Shown here one piece after another: positions 1 to 5,919 of a DNA stretch of 6,775 bases. Under the pieces are notes generated by a model, which saw only the letters and a list, made by a program, of their open reading frames with translations, was not told the origin of the DNA and searched no databases. This DNA is from UBA4655 sp044337015 (GTDB lineage Bacteria; Planctomycetota; Planctomycetia; Pirellulales; UBA1268): assembly GCA_044337015.1 (NCBI GenBank), contig JBIIOJ010000169.1:1-6775 (forward strand), given 5' to 3'. The position numbers and the translations under genes are program-made. Position 1 is the first letter of the stretch, and each line of letters starts with the position of its first letter.

Positions 1-540
1 GCTGCGGACGTCCTTAATGTTCCAGTCCGATCCGCCGACGTGCGTCACGCGGACGCTCCGCTCGACGCCCTTCCCGAGATCGACGTTCCCGAGATCGACG
101 AACGGCGGCTCGAAGGTGACGTCGCTGCGGATGTTGCCCGCCACCCGCAGCTGGACCTCCGCATGGAAGGGCTTGTCGAACGTCACGGTGAGGGTCGCAC
201 CGTGCTGCCCGAGGAACGTACGGGTGTTGAACTTGGCGACGATTTCCGCCGTCTCATGGGTCTTGAGATCCCGCTTCGTCACTTCCGGGCTCGTGCAACC
301 ACAGCTGCTGCGAATGCCGGAGACGTGGAGATCCTCCTTGTAGAGGTTACGGAAGACAAAGCGGTGCTCCGTCTTCGAGCCGCGAGCGACGGTGCCGAAA
401 TTGTGGCTCGTCTCGGAGAACATCTTCGTCGCCCACTCCTGCGCGGCGACTCGCGGCATGGCCGCGGGCGACGCCATCACCGCGAGCGAAGCGGTCAAGG
501 AGAAGAGAGGAAGAAGACCGCGATGGAGCGTGTGCATCAT
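1..540 (-). CDS. Secreted DUF1573-domain protein (partial, C-terminus outside window)
   Basis: 180 residues are visible, reading from ATG at 540 off the left edge; a second ATG follows directly at 537. Residues 1-33 look like a Sec signal peptide: a short basic start (HxxxHR), a hydrophobic run (LLPLFSLTASLAVMA) and Ala-rich cleavage options ending at SPAA (about 27) or RVAA (about 33). The mature part starts with an Ig-like DUF1573 pattern, 'HNFGTVARG' (46-54), then 'SSCGCTSPEV' with Cys80 and Cys82, the hallmark of the family. A second strand set, 'FVDLGNVDLGKG', begins another β-sandwich unit. DUF1573 proteins are exported and abundant in planctomycetes and Bacteroidetes; their biochemical role is not known, so none is assigned. 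A perfect 15-bp tandem duplication (71-85 and 86-100) encodes VDLGN-VDLGK. The gene is divergent from the tmRNA. The domain call is firm; the total length is unknown. Confidence 0.88.
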   Translation of the reverse strand, partial: MMHTLHRGLLPLFSLTASLAVMASPAAMPRVAAQEWATKMFSETSHNFGTVARGSKTEHRFVFRNLYKEDLHVSGIRSSCGCTSPEVTKRDLKTHETAEIVAKFNTRTFLGQHGATLTVTFDKPFHAEVQLRVAGNIRSDVTFEPPFVDLGNVDLGKGVERSVRVTHVGGSDWNIKDVRS

Positions 541-562
541 GCACCTGGCCGGGCGGAATATG

Positions 563-591
563 AATTTGATCCTAACGAAACACCTTTCCAA
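563..591 (-). promoter_or_regulatory. Possible promoter of the DUF1573 gene
   Basis: Read on the minus strand, TTGGAA (591-586) is followed after 17 bases by CAAATT (568-563), about 23 bases upstream of the ATG at 540. The -35 match is fair (4 of 6) and the -10 match is poor (3 of 6). The patch at about 556-600 is clearly richer in A and T than its surroundings, which fits a promoter. This is a weak, position-based guess. Confidence 0.22.
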
Positions 592-712
592 CTACTATGC
601 CTCACGTTCGCGCCGCGTGCGGGAGGAGTGTCCGACCGGTGTCTTCCTGCGGTGTTTTCGGCGTTTTGGGGAAAAACGAGGAAAGGGATTCGAGACAGCC
701 GATGAAGTCCCG

Positions 713-718
713 TAGAAT
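713..718 (+). promoter_or_regulatory. Possible -10 box for the tmRNA
   Basis: TAGAAT (5 of 6 to TATAAT) lies 55 bases before the mature tmRNA 5' end. A start near 725 would leave a leader of about 50 bases to be removed by RNase P, which is normal for tmRNA precursors. No convincing -35 box lies 16-18 bases upstream (the sequence there is TTCGAG), so the call is tentative. A 6-bp inverted repeat (CGTTTT/AAAACG, 662-667 and 673-678) sits further upstream. The rest of 541-773 holds no supportable gene. Confidence 0.28.
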
Positions 719-773
719 GCGACGGTCCGGCAAGCCTTGCGGCCAGCCGGGGTGGTTCATCGTCAAACAAGAA

Positions 774-1128
774 GGGGGCGTACCGGTATCGACCGGATGG
801 CCAGAAGTTCAGATTGCGTGTCGTGGTTGGTCGGCTGGCCACGTTAAAAGTCGACCAAGCTTCAATTGCCGAAGCTCAGTTTGCTCTGGCTGCTTAATTA
901 AGTAGCCCCGTGCGATGGCCCCAGTCGGAAGGGCCTCCCAAACGGTCGCCAAATCCGACTCGCCCCGTTTCACCGCCTGGCACGGACGGGGTCAAAAAAG
1001 TTCCGGGCTGGTCAGCGTGGCACCCTGCCGGCCGGGGGCCCGCTGACGAGATCCAAATCGACCGGATACGCACGTAGACGTCTGTTCCGAAACATCACGG
1101 GACGCGGGTTCGACTCCCGCCGCCTCCA
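774..1128 (+). ncRNA. ssrA: tmRNA (transfer-messenger RNA), one-piece
   Basis: This RNA, charged with alanine and bound by SmpB, rescues stalled ribosomes and tags the unfinished protein for proteolysis. The 5' end GGGGGCG (774-780) pairs with CGCCTCC (1121-1127) to form a 7-bp acceptor stem with a G·U at the third pair, the alanine identity signal; A1128 is the discriminator. The T arm is perfect: GCGGG (1104-1108), loop TTCGACT, CCCGC (1116-1120). The conserved 'GGTATCGACCGG' follows the acceptor. PK1 is 822-826/839-843 with 827-833/852-858. A second pseudoknot is 923-929/954-960 with 940-945/965-970. A stem 1011-1017/1041-1047 (GTCAGCG/CGCTGAC) probably belongs to a later pseudoknot. A long-range helix 2 is supported by 815-819/1068-1072 and 810-814/1080-1084. 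The 3' CCA is not encoded (the sequence after A1128 is TTACC), so it must be added by the CCA enzyme. At 355 nt the length is typical. The gene is intact and unpermuted. Confidence 0.96.
868..897 (+). other. tmRNA tag reading frame, inferred tag AEAQFALAA
   Basis: The frame GCC GAA GCT CAG TTT GCT CTG GCT GCT TAA encodes AEAQFALAA, ending in the ALAA degron read by ClpXP-type proteases. The end is secure: the stop lies in an 8-bp hairpin (888-895/900-907, loop AATT) that matches helix 5 of other tmRNAs. The start is inferred. PK1 closes at 858, and the resume codon usually follows PK1 by roughly 10 bases, which points to GCC at 868. A longer reading from GAC at 853 (DQASI before AEAQ...) would put the resume codon inside PK1 and is less likely. 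Confidence 0.75.
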
Positions 1129-1265
1129 TTACCCCGCATCGAACACCCCGCATCAAAACTAAGAGCAGGACTTTCGTGACCTAGCATCGCCATCCGTCAG
1201 CGGCGAACGAGCGGGGCCTTCGCGAGGTGCGTCAGACAGGCGTAGGCGACGACTGTCGAGCGGAG
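1129..1265. other. Gap between convergent tmRNA and TPR gene
   Basis: No gene is seen. A near-perfect tandem repeat starts three bases after the tmRNA: ACCCCGCATC at 1131-1140 and 1145-1154, with 14-15-bp units. A 5-bp inverted repeat (GACAG/CTGTC, around 1234-1256) is present, but no hairpin followed by a T-run is found on either strand, so neither convergent gene has an obvious intrinsic terminator here. Confidence 0.5.
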
Positions 1266-3176
1266 CTACTGAAACGGCCGCCTGGGGGTCCGTGGGGCGG
1301 GAGCTGCCTCCGGCTCGTCGGCCACATCGTCCGGCTCGTTGTCGTCGACGGTCTCTCCGCCCGAATCATCGTCATCCGCGACGTTCGGCTGCTGGGCGGC
1401 CTTCGCGGCCTCGCCGTCGGGCCCGTCGGCCGCGAGCTGACCGGCCAGCAGGTCGTCCTTCTTCGCGCCAAGGACCGCCTCCTCTTGCTGCTGCTTTTCA
1501 CGCCACGGCTTCTCCGCCTTGTAGCTTTCGAGTTCCTGCTGGAGCTGGGCCTTGATCTCGGGCACGTCCGAACCGGTCTCGACCGCCTTCGAGCTGTAGG
1601 TTCTCGCCTGCTCGAAGTCGCCCGACTCCGCATGGGCGGCAGCGAGCGTGCTGATGATGTGCGACTCCTTCCACTCGGTCAGCTCGCACGCCCGATTCGC
1701 CAGCTCGATCGCCCGTCGCCCGTCGCGGACGGCGTCCTCCGGCGAGGTCGAAAGCAGCCAGGCGAGGTTGTTGAGGACCGCCGTGTTGTCGGGCTCCGCC
1801 TCGTGGGCCTTCTCGAGGTCGGCGAGCGCCGCGGCATGCTCGCCGATCGCGATCTCGGCATCGCTGCGGCCCCGCCGGCTTAGAAACTGCTTCTCGTCGA
1901 TCTCCAGCGCCCGCGTGAACCGGCGTATCGCCTCCCGCGGCTGCTTTGCCGCGAGGTAAAGCATGCCGAGCTGGCCGACGAGGAGAGCGTCTTCCGAGTT
2001 CGCGGCCACGAGCCTCCGGAAGTCACGGATGGCCGAAGGATAATCCCCCTTGTCTGCCGCGATGAGGCCCCGCAGTTCGAGCGCGGGTTGGTGGTCGGGA
2101 TGATCCTCGAGCACGAGCCGCAGATCCTCCATCGCCCCGTCGGTGTCGCCGGACTGCTGCCTGATCCGCGCGCGGAGCACAAGCGGCACCGCGTCGTCGG
2201 GATCAATGGCGATCGCCCTCTGAAGCGTATCGATCGCAGCCTCCTGGTCCCCCTGCATCGCAAGCACCCTCGCCCGCTGCAGCAGCGGACCGGAGAGATC
2301 GGGATCGATCTCGATCGCGCGGTCGAAAGACTCGATCGCCTCGTCGAGCTTGTCGGACATCATGAGCGCGATGCCGCGGGCTTCGTGCAACGAGGCGTCG
2401 TCGCCGTCCTCGTCGATGGCCACGTCGATGTCCTCGAGCGCGCCGTCGTAGTCCTCCTCGAGCAGCCGGAAGAGGCCGCGGGTGCGACGGACCTCGACAT
2501 TCCGCGGCGCCAACTCCACCGCCTTGTCGAAATCGGCCCGCTTGTCCTCGTCCGACTCGGCGAGTCCGCCGCGGACGACGTGGGCCTTGGCCTGCTCCAG
2601 CCGGTCCTCGCCGATGAGTTCGAGCGCCTTGTTTGCCGCCGCGCGGGCACGTTCGCGATTGCCGGTGGGCAGCGCCTCGAGCCTCGCGAGCATCAGCTGG
2701 GCCGAACCGATCTCGGCATTGATGGCGATGGCCGCGTTGAGGTCGCGCAGCGCTGCCGACCGCATCCTCATCTTCTGGGCACCCGGCTGGCTTCCCTCGA
2801 AGATCTCCTCCACGAGCAATCCAGCGCGGGTCACGAGCGTGTCGGCCTCGAGATCGTCGGCGAACTTCCGCTGGTCCTCGGAGAGCCCCTTCCGCTTCGC
2901 TTTCTGGCAGAGCTCGATGACCTTGCCCAGGTCGTCGTAGTCGTTGGCGGAGAGCTTGCGGTCGATCGCGTCGTCGAGATCGCCCTGCCCAGAATCAACC
3001 TGCCCGGACTCGGCGGTCGCCGCTGCGGCATTCCCGGCCGGCGGCTGTGCCGCATCATCGGCCGAAGCGGCCGACGCGAGAGTCCCCAGCGCGACTGCCA
3101 GGCACAAGCGTCGCCACACCATGCCATGCGGGGGATCGGCGCCATGCTGGAAATCGGCGCAGAGGCAGTGTCGCAT
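1266..3176 (-). CDS. Exported TPR-repeat protein with acidic C-terminal tail
   Basis: 636 residues from ATG 3176 to TAG 1266. Residues 19-39 form a good signal peptide (MVWRR, then LCLAVALGTLASA, cleavage near ASA-DD), so the mature protein should be periplasmic. About ten TPR-like helix pairs cover 140-533, clearest at 246-290 (AL..ID.AI...GDDASLHEARG), 279-324, 313-358, 378-425 and 450-470. The last two (467-532) carry the LNNLAWLL...RDG..AIELA..ACELT.WK block, which I associate with planctomycete proteins. A charged segment (550-575) leads to a disordered acidic tail (600-622, DDDDSGG...) and a basic, Pro-rich end. TPRs act as protein-binding scaffolds; the partner is unknown. Start choice: ATG 3176 has GGAG ten bases upstream; ATG 3122 (Met19) gives a cleaner signal peptide but has no ribosome site. 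The frame stays open upstream to 3725, but that part overlaps the permease gene and does not look coding. The gene follows the ABC permease by 173 bp. Confidence 0.9.
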   Translation of the reverse strand: MRHCLCADFQHGADPPHGMVWRRLCLAVALGTLASAASADDAAQPPAGNAAAATAESGQVDSGQGDLDDAIDRKLSANDYDDLGKVIELCQKAKRKGLSEDQRKFADDLEADTLVTRAGLLVEEIFEGSQPGAQKMRMRSAALRDLNAAIAINAEIGSAQLMLARLEALPTGNRERARAAANKALELIGEDRLEQAKAHVVRGGLAESDEDKRADFDKAVELAPRNVEVRRTRGLFRLLEEDYDGALEDIDVAIDEDGDDASLHEARGIALMMSDKLDEAIESFDRAIEIDPDLSGPLLQRARVLAMQGDQEAAIDTLQRAIAIDPDDAVPLVLRARIRQQSGDTDGAMEDLRLVLEDHPDHQPALELRGLIAADKGDYPSAIRDFRRLVAANSEDALLVGQLGMLYLAAKQPREAIRRFTRALEIDEKQFLSRRGRSDAEIAIGEHAAALADLEKAHEAEPDNTAVLNNLAWLLSTSPEDAVRDGRRAIELANRACELTEWKESHIISTLAAAHAESGDFEQARTYSSKAVETGSDVPEIKAQLQQELESYKAEKPWREKQQQEEAVLGAKKDDLLAGQLAADGPDGEAAKAAQQPNVADDDDSGGETVDDNEPDDVADEPEAAPAPRTPRRPFQ

Positions 3177-3205
3177 CGGTCTCTGGCTCCGTGAACGACC
3201 GGTCC

Positions 3206-3231
3206 GCTGCCGGCGGTCGATTGCCGGCAGC
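3206..3231 (-). promoter_or_regulatory. 9-bp perfect inverted repeat upstream of the TPR gene
   Basis: GCTGCCGGC (3206-3214) and GCCGGCAGC (3223-3231) are exact inverse complements around an 8-base spacer. The repeat ends 29 bases before ATG 3176. On the minus strand it is directly preceded by TACTATTGACG (3244-3234), a possible -10 (TACTAT, 4 of 6) that would place the repeat at the very start of the transcript. There is no T-run on either side, so it is not a standard terminator. It could be an operator, a 5' leader hairpin protecting the mRNA, or a chance GC-rich palindrome. Confidence 0.4.
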
Positions 3232-3290
3232 CACGTCAATAGTATGGGCGAGCCGGAGGCCGGGACACCAGCCGGAATTGGAGCGAGAAA

Positions 3291-3304
3291 GACGGATTTC
3301 CGTC
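3291..3304 (-). terminator. Weak terminator-like hairpin after the ABC permease
   Basis: On the minus strand GACGG-AAAT-CCGTC is followed at once by TTTCTC, 46 bases past the permease stop. A second small hairpin (GGCCG/CGGCC, 3330-3343) lies between them. The stem is only 5 bp and the T-tract is interrupted, so read-through into the TPR gene is likely even if this site works. Confidence 0.3.
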
Positions 3305-3349
3305 GGCCGACTCGCTTCCGGCCATTGGGGGCCGTTTGCGGCCAACGAC

Positions 3350-4186
3350 TCACAGCGGAGCCGGCAGGTCCCGCCTGGCGAACGCGAGGCCGCCGAGCAC
3401 GTAGGCGGCCAGACCGATCCCCAGCAGGATGCCGTCGTACCGCGCCAGGAGCATCCACGACTCCGTCGTGCCGTCCACGAGACGCTGGGGCTCGTAGGCG
3501 TTGAGGATCGAAAGGTAGCCGACCCATTCGAACGGGCGGCTCATCCTGCCGATCAGCTTCGCGAGGATCGAGAACACGTAGAAGCCGCAGAGGATGCCGA
3601 TCGACCGCCAGCGATGGCAATCGAGGGCGGAGACGAGCGACGCGAGCCCCGCGATGCACACCATGAGCCCGAACACGTTCGCGGCCGCCGGCACGTATCG
3701 CGAGGGGGAGACGGCACCCGCCCACGGGCCGCTCGCGATGCCCAGCCAGGTGCCGAGCCAGAGCACCGCGGAGAGGGCCGCCGCGGCCGACGTCGTCGCG
3801 ATCGCCTGCGACACGAACAGTTCGGTCCTGTTAACCGGCTGCGCGAGCACCATCTCCATCGTGCCCCGCTCCAGTTGCCCAGACACCGCATCGCTGCCGC
3901 GGGTGATGCCCCAGACCGTTGCCGCGAGCACGACCACCGGATCGACGAAGGCGAGGGCCACGCGGCCGACGTGCGTGGCCACTTCCGAAAACGGCACGCC
4001 CGAGAGCCGCTGCCAGTCCTGGGGAATCGCCCTCAGGAGCACGTCCTGGAAGGCCGGCATCGGAATCTGTGACGACAGCCAGATATAGATCCAGGGAAAG
4101 GCCCCCCAGAGGGCGACGAGGCTCAGGAAGAGCCCCCGCTGGTCGCCCCAGGTCTTTCGCCAGATTGCGTGATTCCAGAGTCTCAC
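3350..4186 (-). CDS. ABC-2 type transporter permease
   Basis: 278 residues, starting at GTG 4186. The start is set by GGAGG seven bases upstream and by a GTGA overlap with the ATPase stop; a GTG at 4189 is one codon longer. Longer readings in this frame (to 4276) lie inside the ATPase gene. About six hydrophobic segments are visible, near 19-37, 76-94, 127-150, 168-188, 195-212 and 252-270. The cytoplasmic motif 'SGQLERGTMEMVLAQPVNRTEL' (102-123) is the typical ABC-2 permease signature (E.GT.E..L..PV.R), and the protein ends with 'FARRDL', also common in the family. It should pair with the adjacent ATPase; with one permease gene, a homodimer plus two ATPases is likely. Such systems mostly export lipids, polymers, drugs or peptides; the substrate cannot be told from the sequence. 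Confidence 0.9.
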   Translation of the reverse strand: MRLWNHAIWRKTWGDQRGLFLSLVALWGAFPWIYIWLSSQIPMPAFQDVLLRAIPQDWQRLSGVPFSEVATHVGRVALAFVDPVVVLAATVWGITRGSDAVSGQLERGTMEMVLAQPVNRTELFVSQAIATTSAAAALSAVLWLGTWLGIASGPWAGAVSPSRYVPAAANVFGLMVCIAGLASLVSALDCHRWRSIGILCGFYVFSILAKLIGRMSRPFEWVGYLSILNAYEPQRLVDGTTESWMLLARYDGILLGIGLAAYVLGGLAFARRDLPAPL

Positions 4187-5100
4187 CACGACACCTCCCT
4201 GTGGAACCGGTCGTAGACGCCCGAGAGTCCAATCGGCTCGATCATCACCTCCTCGAGCGGCTGCGTTGCGAGCCATCCGAGCACCGGCGCGAGCGAATCG
4301 CCTGACTCCATCACCACCTCTCCCTCCCCCAATCGCACGATCGACAGGCTCCCCGCCATCGCGGAAGGCACCTCACCCAAGGGCGACGCGATCCGCGCCG
4401 TGATGCGGTGCCGGCGACGAAGTTCGTGCACCGACTGCGTGTGGACGAGGCGGCCGGACCGGAGGATCGCAACCTCGTCGCACGTCGACTCCACCTCCGA
4501 GAGCACATGTGACGAGAAGACGACCGTGCGGCCCGCGGCCTTCGCCTCGCGAACGAGCTCCAGCACCTCGCTGCGGGCGGTCGGGTCGAGATTGGCCGTC
4601 GGCTCGTCGAGGATCACGAGCCGGCAGTCGGTTCCGAGCACGACGGCGAGCGCGAGCTTCTGCCGCATGCCGGTGCTCATCCGCGCCACCTGCCGGTCGA
4701 GGTCGAGATCGAGCCGCCTCGCGATCCCGCCCGACCGGTCCCTACGGCAGTCGGGCCGCAGCCGCGAGAAAAAGTCGAGCACCCCATGGCCGTCCATCCT
4801 GCGGAAGAGCCTCGCCTCGCCGGGCAGGTATGCGGTGAGCGACCGCACCGCGAGCGATTCCGTCTCGCAGTCGTGGCCGCCCACCGTCGCCCGACCCGTC
4901 GTCGGCCGGAGATACCCGAGGAGCAGCCGCAGCAGCGTGGTCTTTCCGGCGCCGTTCGGTCCGAGCAGTCCGAACACCTGCCCCTCGCGCACGGCGAGCG
5001 AGCAGCCATCGAGCGCCGCGAACGGCCGGCCGCGAGACGGGTACTGCTTGCCAAGCCGATCGGTCTGGATGATCGCGTCGTTCATGCAGCAAACGTTCAT
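4183..5100 (-). CDS. ABC transporter ATP-binding protein
   Basis: 305 residues from ATG 5100; the start shares ATGA with the stop of the upstream TauE gene. An in-frame ATG at 5085 is the alternative, and neither has a clear ribosome site. The nucleotide-binding motifs are all in order: Walker A GPNGAGKTT (47-55), Q-loop region YLPGE (91-95), signature STGMRQK (142-148), Walker B LVILDEP (161-167), D-loop NLDP (170-173) and H-loop His198 in SSHVLSE. The STGMRQK form of the signature and the C-terminal extension of about 80 residues are usual for ATPases that drive ABC-2 permeases. It hydrolyses ATP at the inner face of the membrane to power the next gene's product. No key residue of the Walker motifs is missing; the Q-loop position reads YLPGE, without an obvious Gln, a variant seen in this subfamily. 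Confidence 0.95.
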   Translation of the reverse strand: MNVCCMNDAIIQTDRLGKQYPSRGRPFAALDGCSLAVREGQVFGLLGPNGAGKTTLLRLLLGYLRPTTGRATVGGHDCETESLAVRSLTAYLPGEARLFRRMDGHGVLDFFSRLRPDCRRDRSGGIARRLDLDLDRQVARMSTGMRQKLALAVVLGTDCRLVILDEPTANLDPTARSEVLELVREAKAAGRTVVFSSHVLSEVESTCDEVAILRSGRLVHTQSVHELRRRHRITARIASPLGEVPSAMAGSLSIVRLGEGEVVMESGDSLAPVLGWLATQPLEEVMIEPIGLSGVYDRFHREVSW

Positions 5101-5906
5101 GCGGAAAAATAGTAGGCGGCAAGCACGAACCCGATCATGGCCACGATCCGCCGGACGATCCTCGCGGGCAGTCGTCTTGCGACGCCCGCCCCGAACAGGC
5201 CGCCGACAGCGGCCGCTACGGCCATCACCGCCGCATGCGGCCAGGAGACGGCGTTCAGCCCGAGGACCGAGCCGATGGCGAAGACCGCCGCCGCGGCAGC
5301 ATTGACGATCATACCCAACACGTTTTTCACCCCATTGAGCCGGTGGATGTCGCCAAGGCCGAGGCCGGCGAGCATCGCGAGCATGAGGATGCCGATGCCG
5401 GCCCCGAAGTAGCCTCCGTAGACCGCGACGGCGAACTGCAGCGCGCAGGCGACGCCGACCTGCCGGGCCGTGGGTGGAGCATCGGGATCGCGGGCGGGCG
5501 AGCCGGCGGCAACGATCCGCGTGATCGCAGGCTGCGCCGAAAACAGCACCGCCGCGGCGAGGATGAGCCAGGGCACGAGGCCGTCGAACAGCCGCTGCGG
5601 CAGCGCCGCCACGAGCCAGCCGCCGACGACCGCACCCGCAATGCTCGGGGCGAGCAGCCACGCCGACCAGGGTGGCTGTCCCTCGCGCTCCTCGCGATAG
5701 GCCCACGAGGCGGCGACCGCGCCCGGCCAGAGGCCGATCGTGCTCGTGGCGTTCGCCGTCACGAGCCGGTCGCTTCCCGCGGGGAGGATTCCGGCGAGCA
5801 CGGGAAACGTCAGGAGCGTGCCGCCGCCGGCCACGGAATTGACGATCGCCGCGACGAAGGTCACCACCGCGAGCAGACAGAGATCGATGGCGGAGGCTGG
5901 CGTCAT
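5097..5906 (-). CDS. TauE/SafE family membrane exporter
   Basis: 269 residues from ATG 5906, thirteen bases after the CHAT gene stop; an in-frame GTG at 5936 would overlap that gene by 17 bp and adds a polar, unlikely extension. The protein is hydrophobic throughout, with about eight membrane segments. The two internally related halves carry the family motifs: NSVAGGGTLLTFPVL (23-37) in the first and YGGYFGAGIGILML (163-176) in the second, followed by NGVKNVL (191-197). TauE/SafE (formerly DUF81) proteins export sulfite, sulfoacetate and similar small anions by secondary transport, but most members have no tested substrate. The length is usual for the family. It is overlapped by the ABC ATPase start (ATGA), so it is made from the same message. 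Confidence 0.92.
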   Translation of the reverse strand: MTPASAIDLCLLAVVTFVAAIVNSVAGGGTLLTFPVLAGILPAGSDRLVTANATSTIGLWPGAVAASWAYREEREGQPPWSAWLLAPSIAGAVVGGWLVAALPQRLFDGLVPWLILAAAVLFSAQPAITRIVAAGSPARDPDAPPTARQVGVACALQFAVAVYGGYFGAGIGILMLAMLAGLGLGDIHRLNGVKNVLGMIVNAAAAAVFAIGSVLGLNAVSWPHAAVMAVAAAVGGLFGAGVARRLPARIVRRIVAMIGFVLAAYYFSA

Positions 5907-5919
5907 GCGTGCCGACAGC

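Noticed and set aside
40..705. Plus-strand frame of 221 codons at the left end
   Set aside because: It is antisense to the DUF1573 gene with its signal peptide and SCGCT motif, then runs into the intergenic region; there is no domain or codon pattern to support it.
853..867. Resume codon at GAC 853, giving a 14-residue tag
   Set aside because: These bases pair as the 3' strand of PK1 (852-858), and the resume codon normally lies downstream of PK1; GCC 868 fits better. The local GCTTC/GAAGC hairpin (859-863/871-875) was also dropped because it would bury the resume codon.
1104..1128. An ordinary tRNA gene ending here
   Set aside because: The T arm and acceptor strand are tRNA-like, but no anticodon arm lies within 50-60 bases upstream; the 5' partner strand is 324 bases away, as in a tmRNA.
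1200..1260. Intrinsic terminator for the tmRNA or TPR gene
   Set aside because: Only short imperfect inverted repeats occur, and there is no T-run on either strand.
2088..3194. Plus-strand frame of 368 codons opposite the TPR gene
   Set aside because: It is exactly antisense to a well-supported TPR gene, its translation has no recognisable domain, and long antisense frames are expected in GC-rich DNA with strong third-position bias.
3177..3725. N-terminal extension of the TPR frame to an ATG at 3725
   Set aside because: The extension overlaps the permease gene and reads as Arg-rich, unstructured sequence; the signal peptide near Met19 shows the true start lies at 3176 or 3122.
3047..4072. 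Plus-strand frame of 341 codons across the permease gene
   Set aside because: The product is Arg/His-rich, low in complexity and without membrane segments or motifs; it mirrors the real permease and TPR genes on the other strand.
5101..5706. N-terminal extension of the ATPase frame
   Set aside because: It lies inside the TauE gene in another frame and is an Arg/Gly/Ala-rich shadow; the ATPase fold begins right after the ATGA overlap at 5100.
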